From NCBI GenBank assembly GCA_028717985.1, contig JAQUMS010000110.1:1-5432 (forward strand): a stretch of 5,432 nt of DNA. Direction: 5' to 3'. Under the pieces are notes generated by a model. It searched no databases and was not told the origin of the DNA. It saw only the letters and a program-made list of their open reading frames with translations. Below, one piece after another: positions 1 through 5,432 of this stretch; positions within the stretch are counted from its first letter, which is position 1; each line of letters starts with the position of its first letter. The position numbers and the translations under genes are program-made. This stretch comes from Candidatus Omnitrophota bacterium. GTDB lineage: Bacteria; Omnitrophota; Gorgyraeia; Gygaellales; Profunditerraquicolaceae.

Positions 1-612
1 TTAAAAGGTGTTTCTGTGGCGGTAAAACCAAGAGAATTTATCGCCATTCAGGGCCCGTCGGGAGCGGGAAAATCGACACTCCTGCATATCCTGGGAGGGT
101 TAGATATTCCTACCGGGGGAAATGTTTTGTTTGAAGGAAAGGATATGTATTCTTTGGCGGAACGTGAACGGGTTTCCTTCAGGAACCGGTCCATGGGATT
201 TGTCTTCCAGTTTTATCATCTTTTGCCGGAATTAAACGCTCTTGAAAATGTGGCTCTTCCCGGATTATTTAAGTCCTGGTGGGATCGGAAAAAAACGTTT
301 TCCCGGGCGCGCCATTTGCTTGAACGGGTCGGTTTGGCTGAACGGCTTACGCATGTGCCCGGCGAGTTGTCGGGAGGGGAACAGCAGCGTGTCGCGATTG
401 CCCGGGCGTTGATAAACGAACCGGCGCTTTTGTTATGCGATGAACCGACCGGCAACCTTGATTCGGAAAACGGACGGAAAATACTGGAACTGCTGAAACA
501 ATTAAACAACGAATTTCAGACAACTGTAATTATGGTAACGCATGACCGTGAAATAGCGGAATTCAGCAGCAGGGTTATTTTTTTAAAAGACGGTTTGATC
601 GTTAATCCGTAA
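1..612 (+). CDS. lolD: LolD-type ABC transporter ATP-binding protein (5' partial)
   Basis: ATPase subunit of a LolCDE-type complex, which in Gram-negative bacteria sits on the inner face of the inner membrane and powers release of lipoproteins to the periplasmic carrier LolA. Seen in sequence: Walker A GPSGAGKST (bases 52-78), Q-loop Gln (208-210) followed by FYHLLPELNALENV, which is very close to the LolD pattern, ABC signature LSGGEQQR (367-390), Walker B ending in CDEPTGNLD with Asp 439-441 and Glu 442-444, and the H-loop His (541-543). The frame is open to base 1 and the residues before the GTG at 16 (LKGVS) match the family, so that GTG is not the true start; about 20-25 N-terminal residues probably lie upstream. 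LolD proteins are usually about 220-235 residues and 203 are visible. The permease (LolC/E) is not in the window. MacB- or FtsE-type ATPases share the motifs and are the main alternatives; the Q-loop region favours LolD. The 33-base gap to ilvE suggests cotranscription. Confidence 0.88.
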   Translation, partial: LKGVSVAVKPREFIAIQGPSGAGKSTLLHILGGLDIPTGGNVLFEGKDMYSLAERERVSFRNRSMGFVFQFYHLLPELNALENVALPGLFKSWWDRKKTFSRARHLLERVGLAERLTHVPGELSGGEQQRVAIARALINEPALLLCDEPTGNLDSENGRKILELLKQLNNEFQTTVIMVTHDREIAEFSSRVIFLKDGLIVNP

Positions 613-635
613 GCGTAATCTAAAAAATCAATAAT

Positions 636-641
636 TGGAGG
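636..641 (+). promoter_or_regulatory. Shine-Dalgarno of ilvE
   Basis: TGGAGG lies 4 bases before the ATG at 646. The spacing is short, but the match is strong and fixes the start. The clpC site has the same 4-base spacing, so this may be a habit of the genome. Confidence 0.75.
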
Positions 642-645
642 AATC

Positions 646-1515
646 ATGAAAATATACATCAATGGTAAATTTTATGAAAAAGATGAAGCAAAAATTTCCG
701 TGTTTGACCATGGGCTTTTATACGGCGACGGAGTGTTTGAAGGTATCCGAGCGTACGACCGTCTTGTTTTCAGGCTTGAAGAACATATCGACCGCTTATA
801 TGAATCTGCGCATACGATTATGATGCATATTAATTTGACCAAAAAGCAGATGATGGATGCGCTTGTTGACACGTTAAAGGTGAACAGGCTTGATAACGCG
901 TATATCCGCCTTATTGTTACGCGGGGCGAGGGTGATTTAGGCCTGGATCCGAGGAAATGCGCCGGTAAAACCACGGTTATTATTATCGCCAGCACGATTG
1001 TGTTATATCCGGAACGGTTTTATAAAGAAGGTTTATCGATCATTACCGTCCCAACAATAAGGAATCTTTCCGAGGCCTTGAATCCTCAGATCAAATCGCT
1101 TAATTATCTGAATAATGTCCTTGGTAAAATTGAGGCTGTTAATTCCGGGTACGATGAGGCGATCATGCTTAACTCCCAGGGTTTTGTTACCGAATGCACG
1201 GGAGATAATATTTTTATCATTAAAAAAGGAGAGTTATATACTCCTCCTCAGTATCTTGGGATTTTACGGGGAATTACCCGCGACGCGGTACTTGATGTCG
1301 CTTCTAAGTCCCGTATCCCGACGTACGAACGGGTGATGACGCGTCATGAGGTGTATAACGCGGATGAATGTTTCTTGACCGGAACAGCGGCGGAGATCAT
1401 TCCTGTCGTGAAAATAGACGGCCGCGTGATTGGGAACGGAACCCCCGGGAATATGACGCTGAATTTGATCAAGAAATTCAAAGCACTCACGAAAAAAGAG
1501 GGAATACGATATTAA
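646..1515 (+). CDS. ilvE: branched-chain amino acid aminotransferase (PLP fold type IV)
   Basis: Likely catalyses the reversible PLP-dependent transfer of the amino group between glutamate and the 2-oxo acids of valine, leucine and isoleucine, in the cytoplasm. Its 289 residues fit the compact bacterial/archaeal IlvE group. Visible family features are the N-terminal FDHGLLYGDGVFEGIRAY block (about residues 20-37), the probable PLP Schiff-base lysine K150 in QIKSLNYLNN, the cofactor-binding stretch TECTGDNIF with E183, the TPP/LRGITR segment after it, and the C-terminal GTAAEIIPVVKIDGR block. FEGIRAY and the GTAAE...DGR ending favour IlvE over D-alanine aminotransferase or aminodeoxychorismate lyase, which share the fold, but substrate range cannot be proved by reading. 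The start is set by the Shine-Dalgarno and a typical N-terminus. No other branched-chain biosynthesis gene is nearby, so its position after lolD and before mcsA looks like a stand-alone placement. Confidence 0.9.
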   Translation: MKIYINGKFYEKDEAKISVFDHGLLYGDGVFEGIRAYDRLVFRLEEHIDRLYESAHTIMMHINLTKKQMMDALVDTLKVNRLDNAYIRLIVTRGEGDLGLDPRKCAGKTTVIIIASTIVLYPERFYKEGLSIITVPTIRNLSEALNPQIKSLNYLNNVLGKIEAVNSGYDEAIMLNSQGFVTECTGDNIFIIKKGELYTPPQYLGILRGITRDAVLDVASKSRIPTYERVMTRHEVYNADECFLTGTAAEIIPVVKIDGRVIGNGTPGNMTLNLIKKFKALTKKEGIRY

Positions 1516-1517
1516 TG

Positions 1518-1595
1518 TTCTTAGCTCTTTGGTCTTAGTTCTTAGGAAAGATCAATATTCGCTAAGAGCTATAAGCTAAGAGCTATGAGTTAAGA
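1518..1595. repeat. facing arrays of a 7-base repeat between ilvE and mcsA
   Basis: The left array is four head-to-tail heptamers at 1518-1545: TTCTTAG, CTCTTTG, GTCTTAG, TTCTTAG. After a 15-base spacer (1546-1560) the right array is five heptamers at 1561-1595: GCTAAGA, GCTATAA, GCTAAGA, GCTATGA, GTTAAGA. Read on the other strand, the right array has consensus CTCTTAG, so the arrays are inverted copies of the same unit. The RNA could form an imperfect hairpin in at least two registers: 1518-1545 with 1562-1589, or with 1569-1596. Neither side ends in a T run, so this is not a typical intrinsic terminator. The second register would pair the AAGAG of the mcsA ribosome-binding region. Confidence 0.85.
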
Positions 1596-1601
1596 GGGGG
1601 G
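1593..1601 (+). promoter_or_regulatory. Shine-Dalgarno region of mcsA, overlapping the repeat array
   Basis: AGAGGGGGG ends 4 bases before the ATG at 1606; the AGAGG part is 8 bases away, a normal distance. The last heptamer of the right array supplies its first three bases (1593-1595) and then passes into a run of six G, so repeat and ribosome-binding site are physically joined. Confidence 0.6.
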
Positions 1602-1605
1602 TTGT

Positions 1606-2127
1606 ATGCTTTGCAATATCTGCGGTAAAAATCCGGCCACGGTTCATTTAACTGAAATCGTTGATAATCAGATGAATGAACTTCATTTGTGCGAAGAGTG
1701 CGCACGGGAAAAAAGCAGCCAGATGGAACAGCAGTTTGGACTTTCAGATCTTCTCGTAGGGCTGACGCAGACGGAGAAGTCTTCTGAAGACAAAGAATTC
1801 GCTAATCTTAAATGCGCGGGTTGCGGCTTGACGTATAAAGATTTTAAAAAAATAGGCAGGCTTGGCTGCGGAGAATGTTATACCACATTCAAGAAATATC
1901 TCGGGCCGTTATTAAAACGGATTCACGGGTCAACTATTCATCACGGTAAAACACCGTTTTTGACGGTGAAAGTTACAAAGAATAAAGTTGATGTCCAGGA
2001 GCTCCGGCAGCAGCTTCAAAAAGCTGTTGAGTCCGAAGCCTACGAAGAAGCCGCGCGTATCCGGGATCAGATAAAAGAAATTGAACAGAAACAAAGCCCT
2101 GAACCGGGCGGAAATGAGGAGAAATAA
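1606..2127 (+). CDS. mcsA: McsA, activator of protein arginine kinase (CxxC zinc-binding and UVR motif protein)
   Basis: Partner and activator of the McsB arginine kinase, cytoplasmic. Its 173 residues are close to the usual McsA length of about 180. Four CxxC pairs are intact: C3/C6, C29/C32, C70/C73 and C88/C91, arranged as two zinc-finger-like pairs separated by a linker containing FGLSDLLVGL. A conserved HHGKTPF stretch follows at 112-118, then a C-terminal UVR (UvrB/UvrC-type) motif at about 132-163 with EAYEEAARIRDQI at its core. In Bacillus and Staphylococcus McsA binds McsB and stimulates its kinase activity; this rests on family knowledge. Automated annotation often calls such genes 'excinuclease UvrB/UvrC motif protein', but there is no nuclease domain. 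mcsB begins 6 bases after the stop, which supports coupled translation and stoichiometric production. Confidence 0.93.
   Translation: MLCNICGKNPATVHLTEIVDNQMNELHLCEECAREKSSQMEQQFGLSDLLVGLTQTEKSSEDKEFANLKCAGCGLTYKDFKKIGRLGCGECYTTFKKYLGPLLKRIHGSTIHHGKTPFLTVKVTKNKVDVQELRQQLQKAVESEAYEEAARIRDQIKEIEQKQSPEPGGNEEK
2116..2121 (+). promoter_or_regulatory. Shine-Dalgarno of mcsB inside the end of mcsA
   Basis: GAGGAG lies within the last codons of mcsA, 12 bases before the mcsB ATG at 2134, longer than the usual 5-9. The mcsA stop (2125-2127) falls between site and start, so ribosomes finishing mcsA are well placed to restart on mcsB (translational coupling, inferred). Confidence 0.5.
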
Positions 2128-2133
2128 GCCGCT

Positions 2134-3186
2134 ATGAAAATCAACGATTTGCTTCATCAAACAAGCGAATGGTTAAAAGGAACCGGCCCTAATTCCGATA
2201 TTGTTATTTCAAGCCGTATCCGTCTGGCTCGGAATTTACAGAAATTCCCTTTTCCTCACTGGGCTAATAAAAAACAGAACCGTGATATTTTAGACGCGGT
2301 CGCTCAGGCCGTCCCCGCTATTGAAGGTTTAAAAAATGCGACATTATTTAAACTTTCCGAACTGGATAATATCGACAGGCAATTTCTTATTGAGCGTCAT
2401 TTGATGTCGTATGAACATGCCCAGAAAACCGATTTCAAAGGCCTCATTATCGATGATGAGGAAGTTATTTCAATAATGATTAATGAAGAGGACCATATTC
2501 GCGCCCAGGTCATGCAATCTGGATTCAATCTTTTTGAAGCATGGGGCATTCTCAATAAAGTGGATGAAAGCATGGCACGCGAACTTCCCTTCGCCTTTTT
2601 ATCCGATTGGGGATATTTGACGGCATGTCCGACGAACGCGGGAACCGGAATGCGCGGTTCCGTGATGCTGCATCTTCCGGCTTTGATTATGACACGGCAG
2701 ATTAATCAGGTTTTGGCGGCTATCGCTAAATTAAGTTTTACCACGCGCGGTTTATACGGTGAAGGGACCCAGGCTGTGGGTAATTTTTTTCAGATTTCAA
2801 ATCAGATCTCTCTGGGCCCCAGCGAAAAAGAAATTATTGAGAACATAAACGGTCTGATCCGGCAGATTATAGAGCAGGAACTTCAAACGAGGGAAATCCT
2901 GATGACGAAAAGCAAGATTATGCTGGAGGATAAAATATACCGCAGTTTTGGGATACTCAAGAGCGCGTATACTATTTCCAGCCAGGAAACAACAGAATTA
3001 TTATCGCTGGTGCGTTTGGGCGTAGACTTAGGCATGATCAGGGATATTACCCGCCGCACGGTAAATGAGTTGTTTATACTTACCCAGCCGGCGCACCTTC
3101 AGAAGTTAGAAAACAAAAAGATTTCCAGTCAGGAGCGTGATTTTAAACGCGCGGAAATCATTCGTCAGCAATTAACGGTGAAGTAA
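2134..3186 (+). CDS. mcsB: McsB, protein arginine kinase
   Basis: Transfers phosphate from ATP to arginine side chains of proteins, which in Firmicutes marks them for ClpCP degradation. Its 350 residues match the family (about 345-365). It belongs to the phosphagen (guanido) kinase superfamily: SSRIRLARN (26-34) carries nucleotide-binding arginines, NEEDHIR (117-123) supplies the catalytic acidic residues E118/E119, and CPTNAGTGMR begins at C165, the conserved active-site cysteine. RGLYGEGTQAVGNFFQISNQ continues the phosphate-binding region. The C-terminal domain ends with RDFKRA (335-340), matching the RDxxRA motif that in Bacillus McsB forms an allosteric phosphoarginine pocket and drives self-association. 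The N-terminal substrate-specificity loop of creatine/arginine kinases is not apparent, as expected for McsB. It sits tightly behind mcsA and ahead of clpC. All recognisable active-site residues are present, so it is probably an active kinase. A small-molecule arginine kinase is unlikely given these neighbours. Confidence 0.95.
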   Translation: MKINDLLHQTSEWLKGTGPNSDIVISSRIRLARNLQKFPFPHWANKKQNRDILDAVAQAVPAIEGLKNATLFKLSELDNIDRQFLIERHLMSYEHAQKTDFKGLIIDDEEVISIMINEEDHIRAQVMQSGFNLFEAWGILNKVDESMARELPFAFLSDWGYLTACPTNAGTGMRGSVMLHLPALIMTRQINQVLAAIAKLSFTTRGLYGEGTQAVGNFFQISNQISLGPSEKEIIENINGLIRQIIEQELQTREILMTKSKIMLEDKIYRSFGILKSAYTISSQETTELLSLVRLGVDLGMIRDITRRTVNELFILTQPAHLQKLENKKISSQERDFKRAEIIRQQLTVK

Positions 3187-3248
3187 ACGGTGAGAGTAGT
3201 AATGAGCGGGTGCGGGTGTCTTTATTTGAATTTATTAAAATAATTTAT

Positions 3249-3302
3249 CCCGTGCCTAAACATCCCGAAAATCTCCGTTATGTTTTCGGGATAGGCTGCG
3301 GG
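3249..3302 (+). repeat. inverted repeat / possible RNA stem in the mcsB-clpC gap
   Basis: ATCCCGAAAA (3262-3271) and TTTTCGGGAT (3283-3292) are perfect 10-base inverted copies around an 11-base loop. The stem can extend outward: GCCT (3254-3257) with AGGC (3293-3296) past a 4-base bulge, then CCCG (3249-3252) with CGGG (3299-3302) across a small internal loop, 18 possible pairs in all. The descending arm is followed by GGTTAAATTC, not a T tract, so a standard Rho-independent terminator is not supported. The stem ends 34 bases before the clpC Shine-Dalgarno, so it could be a leader structure, an RNA processing or stability element between mcsB and clpC, or a protein-binding palindrome in DNA. 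The upstream part of the gap (3221-3248) is AT-rich and contains TAAAAT at 3236-3241, but no good -35 box sits at the right distance. Confidence 0.7.
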
Positions 3303-3335
3303 GTTAAATTCTTCCGACTATCGTCGTCAAAATTT

Positions 3336-3342
3336 AAGGAGG
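3336..3342 (+). promoter_or_regulatory. Shine-Dalgarno of clpC
   Basis: AAGGAGG, a near-perfect anti-16S match, lies 4 bases before the ATG at 3347. It fixes the start of clpC and implies independent, efficient initiation despite the long gap after mcsB. Confidence 0.8.
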
Positions 3343-3346
3343 CAGT

Positions 3347-5432
3347 ATGTTTAATCGATTCACGGAACGAGCGCGAAAAGTCATTATTTTAGCTAAAGAA
3401 GAAGCACGAAGATTTAATCACGATTACATAGGAACTGAGCATATTCTTCTCGGGCTTATCAGGGAGGGAGAAGGTGTTGCCGCTACAGTCCTTGAAAAAA
3501 TGGGGGTTTCTTTAGAGAATATCCGCCTTGAGGTGGAAAAATTAGTGCAGCCGGGTCCCAGTACCCAGATAATAGGGGATATACCTTTTACTCCCCGTGC
3601 CAAAAAAGCCCTGGAACTTGCGGCTGAGGAAGCCAGGGCCCTCGGGCACAATTATATCGGGACGGAACATCTTCTTTTGGGTTTGATTAGGGAAGAAGAA
3701 GGAGCGGCTTCTCAGGTATTGTTGAATCTGGGATTAGATTTAAATACAGTACGCAATAAAGTAATGGAAGTTTTAGGGTCAGCGCTTCCCGGTTTCGGAC
3801 AGGCTCAGGCAAAATCGAAGACCCCGGCTTTAGACGCGTTCGGCAGGGATTTGACTTCACTGGCCCGTGAGTCGAAACTGGATCCGGTCATAGGAAGGCA
3901 TACGGAGATCGAACGGGTAATCCAGATCTTAAGCAGACGGACAAAAAATAATCCGGTTCTTCTCGGTGAGGCGGGCGTGGGAAAAACCGCTATTGTGGAA
4001 GGTTTGGCCCAGTCTATTGTCGTCGGGAATGTCCCGGAAGTACTGCGGCACAAGCGTATGATTGTTCTTGATCTTGCGTTGATGATCGCCGGTACGAAAT
4101 ACCGCGGGCAGTTTGAAGAAAGAATTAAAGCAGTCATGGAAGAAATTAAACGGTCCCAGGACGTGATTATTTTTATCGATGAACTGCATACACTGGTCGG
4201 CGCGGGAGCCGCGGAAGGCGCGATTGATGCTTCAAACATTTTAAAACCGGCGCTTTCCCGCGGGGAGATTCAATGTATAGGCGCGACAACCCTTGATGAA
4301 TACAGAAAATATATAGAAAAAGACGCGGCTTTGGAACGCCGGTTCCAGACCATTATGGTGGAACCTCCTTCGGTTTCTGAAACGGTGGAAATTTTAAAGG
4401 GGCTCCGCGATAAATATGAGGCGCACCATCGTGTTACGTTTTCTGACGAAACGCTGGAAGCGGCGGCGAAACTGGCGGACAGGTATATTACCGGCCGGTT
4501 TCTTCCCGATAAAGCAATTGATTTAATAGATGAGGCGGGCTCCCGTTCCAGGCTTAATGTGTTGGTTATTCCTCATCAACTTAAGGAATTGGAAGCGAAG
4601 GTGGAGAATTTGAGGAAAGAAAAGGAAGCGTATATTAAAAGCCAGGATTTTGAAAAAGCCGCTTCATTACGCGACCAGGAACGCGTGGCCCGGCAGGAAC
4701 TTGAACGGGCGAATACGGAATGGATGCAGACAAAAGATAAGATGCGGCCGGAAGTTTCATCTGAGGATATTGCCAAGATCGTTTCTCAATGGACCGGGAT
4801 ACCTCTTTTCCGCCTTGAGGAAAAAGAAACGGAGAAACTTTTACATATCCAGGAAAAACTTCAGCTGCGCGTTGTCGGACAGGATGAAGCGCTTGATGCT
4901 ATCAGCCGGGCTTTGCGCAGGTCACGCGCCGGGATTAAAGATCCACGCAGGCCGATCGGCTCCTTTATTTTTCTCGGCCCCACGGGTGTCGGGAAAACGC
5001 TTCTTGCCCGCGTGTTAGCGGAGTTTATGTTTGGAGATGAAGACGCGCTGCTTCAGTTGGATATGTCGGAATACATGGAAAAATTCAATGTTTCCCGTCT
5101 TGTCGGAGCTCCTCCCGGATATGTCGGGTATGAAGAAGGGGGCCAACTTACGGAACGCGTCAGGAGAAGGCCGTATGCGGTTATTCTTCTTGATGAAATT
5201 GAAAAAGCCCATCCGGATGTGTTTAATCTTTTGCTTCAGGTATTTGAAGACGGCAGGCTTACCGACAGTTTCGGGAGAAAGGTTGATTTCCGGAATACTA
5301 TCGTGATCATGACTTCCAATGTCGGCGCCGAACTTATACGGAAAGCCGGCGCAATAGGTTTCGGGGAGCAGAAAGAAGGCATTACGTATCAGGATATGAA
5401 AACAAAATTGCTTGAGGAAGTAAAGCGTACCT
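3347..5432 (+). CDS. clpC: ClpC, AAA+ unfoldase of the ClpCP protease (3' partial)
   Basis: ATP-driven unfoldase that feeds substrates into ClpP; in Firmicutes it recognises phosphoarginine-marked proteins directly. The frame is open to the window end: 695 codons visible of a usual 810-850, so roughly 120-150 C-terminal residues are missing. Order of parts: two ClpN repeats (about 1-145, each with a Y-I-G-T-E-H-[IL]-L-L-G-L-I-R-E core); AAA+ module 1 with Walker A GEAGVGKT (207-214), pore loop YRG (252-254) and Walker B IIFIDE (274-279); a short middle domain with a UVR motif around 427-445; AAA+ module 2 with Walker A GPTGVGKT (544-551), pore loop GYVGY (591-595) and Walker B VILLDE (612-617). 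IGF at 670-672 matches the ClpP-docking tripeptide. The short middle domain plus the IGF site exclude ClpB; the UVR-type middle domain and mcsAB neighbours favour ClpC over ClpA. No stop or frameshift was found in the visible reading frame. Confidence 0.96.
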   Translation, partial: MFNRFTERARKVIILAKEEARRFNHDYIGTEHILLGLIREGEGVAATVLEKMGVSLENIRLEVEKLVQPGPSTQIIGDIPFTPRAKKALELAAEEARALGHNYIGTEHLLLGLIREEEGAASQVLLNLGLDLNTVRNKVMEVLGSALPGFGQAQAKSKTPALDAFGRDLTSLARESKLDPVIGRHTEIERVIQILSRRTKNNPVLLGEAGVGKTAIVEGLAQSIVVGNVPEVLRHKRMIVLDLALMIAGTKYRGQFEERIKAVMEEIKRSQDVIIFIDELHTLVGAGAAEGAIDASNILKPALSRGEIQCIGATTLDEYRKYIEKDAALERRFQTIMVEPPSVSETVEILKGLRDKYEAHHRVTFSDETLEAAAKLADRYITGRFLPDKAIDLIDEAGSRSRLNVLVIPHQLKELEAKVENLRKEKEAYIKSQDFEKAASLRDQERVARQELERANTEWMQTKDKMRPEVSSEDIAKIVSQWTGIPLFRLEEKETEKLLHIQEKLQLRVVGQDEALDAISRALRRSRAGIKDPRRPIGSFIFLGPTGVGKTLLARVLAEFMFGDEDALLQLDMSEYMEKFNVSRLVGAPPGYVGYEEGGQLTERVRRRPYAVILLDEIEKAHPDVFNLLLQVFEDGRLTDSFGRKVDFRNTIVIMTSNVGAELIRKAGAIGFGEQKEGITYQDMKTKLLEEVKRT

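Noticed and set aside
1529..1558. Possible sigma-70 promoter (TTGGTC ... CAATAT) in the ilvE-mcsA gap
   Set aside because: The -10 match is poor (3 of 6) and the -35 falls inside the heptamer repeats, where chance matches are expected.
3262..3292. Rho-independent terminator after mcsB
   Set aside because: The stem is good but is followed by AGGCTGCGGGG rather than a T tract, and the loop is rather long at 11 bases.
3321..3335. Possible CtsR half-site (GTCAAA) before clpC
   Set aside because: Only a single GTCAAA at 3326-3331 is present; CtsR operators are tandem heptads, and no second copy lies at the required spacing.
3187..3346. CIRCE (HrcA) operator
   Set aside because: No TTAGCACTC or GAGTGCTAA arm is present; the palindrome there has an unrelated sequence.
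3210..3392. 60-residue plus-strand reading frame in the mcsB-clpC gap
   Set aside because: It runs over the inverted repeat and into clpC in another frame, has no convincing ribosome-binding site and resembles no family I recognise; the clpC start with AAGGAGG is far better supported.
3805..4239. 144-residue minus-strand reading frame opposite clpC
   Set aside because: It lies wholly within the conserved ClpC AAA+ module 1 coding sequence, and its Ser/Arg-rich translation is typical of an antisense shadow.
4650..5018. 122-residue plus-strand reading frame in an alternative frame of clpC
   Set aside because: It overlaps the continuous ClpC frame carrying the middle domain and second Walker A; its composition is rich in Arg, Cys and aromatics with no motif.

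Overview
The window reads as one co-directional plus-strand block from a bacterial chromosome, probably a Gram-negative-type (diderm) organism outside the Firmicutes. It carries five protein genes: a LolD-type ABC ATPase (5' end cut off by the window), a branched-chain amino acid aminotransferase (ilvE), and the protein-arginine-phosphorylation / Clp set mcsA, mcsB and clpC (3' end cut off). The LolD-like Q-loop region points to a lipoprotein-sorting system and so to an outer membrane. McsA-McsB-ClpC is best known from Firmicutes but also occurs in several deep-branching diderm phyla. The combination suggests a lineage such as Omnitrophota or a relative. That placement is inference and cannot be settled from this window.

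Layout: 1-612 lolD (partial); a 33-base gap; 646-1515 ilvE; a 90-base gap (1516-1605) filled almost entirely by two facing arrays of 7-base repeats, the last of which runs into the mcsA Shine-Dalgarno; 1606-2127 mcsA; a 6-base gap; 2134-3186 mcsB; a 160-base gap (3187-3346) with a perfect 10-bp inverted repeat inside a larger possible stem; 3347 to the window end clpC. There is no gene-free stretch over 300 bases, no tRNA, rRNA, CRISPR or insertion sequence, and no convincing minus-strand gene.

How the genes work together: in the characterised Bacillus/Staphylococcus systems, McsB phosphorylates arginines on damaged or misfolded proteins, McsA activates McsB through its zinc-binding Cys pairs, and ClpC with ClpP recognises phosphoarginine-tagged proteins, unfolds them and degrades them. 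Key residues of all three are visible here: four CxxC pairs and a UVR motif in McsA; the phosphagen-kinase motifs and the C-terminal RDxxRA motif in McsB; and the tandem ClpN repeats, two AAA+ modules, short UVR-type middle domain and IGF ClpP-docking tripeptide in ClpC. The usual first gene of the Firmicutes operon, the repressor ctsR, is absent; ilvE occupies that place and no CtsR or CIRCE operator is seen. How the module is controlled here is therefore open, and the two structured intergenic regions are the best candidates in the window. I see a known system in a less familiar setting rather than a clearly new one.
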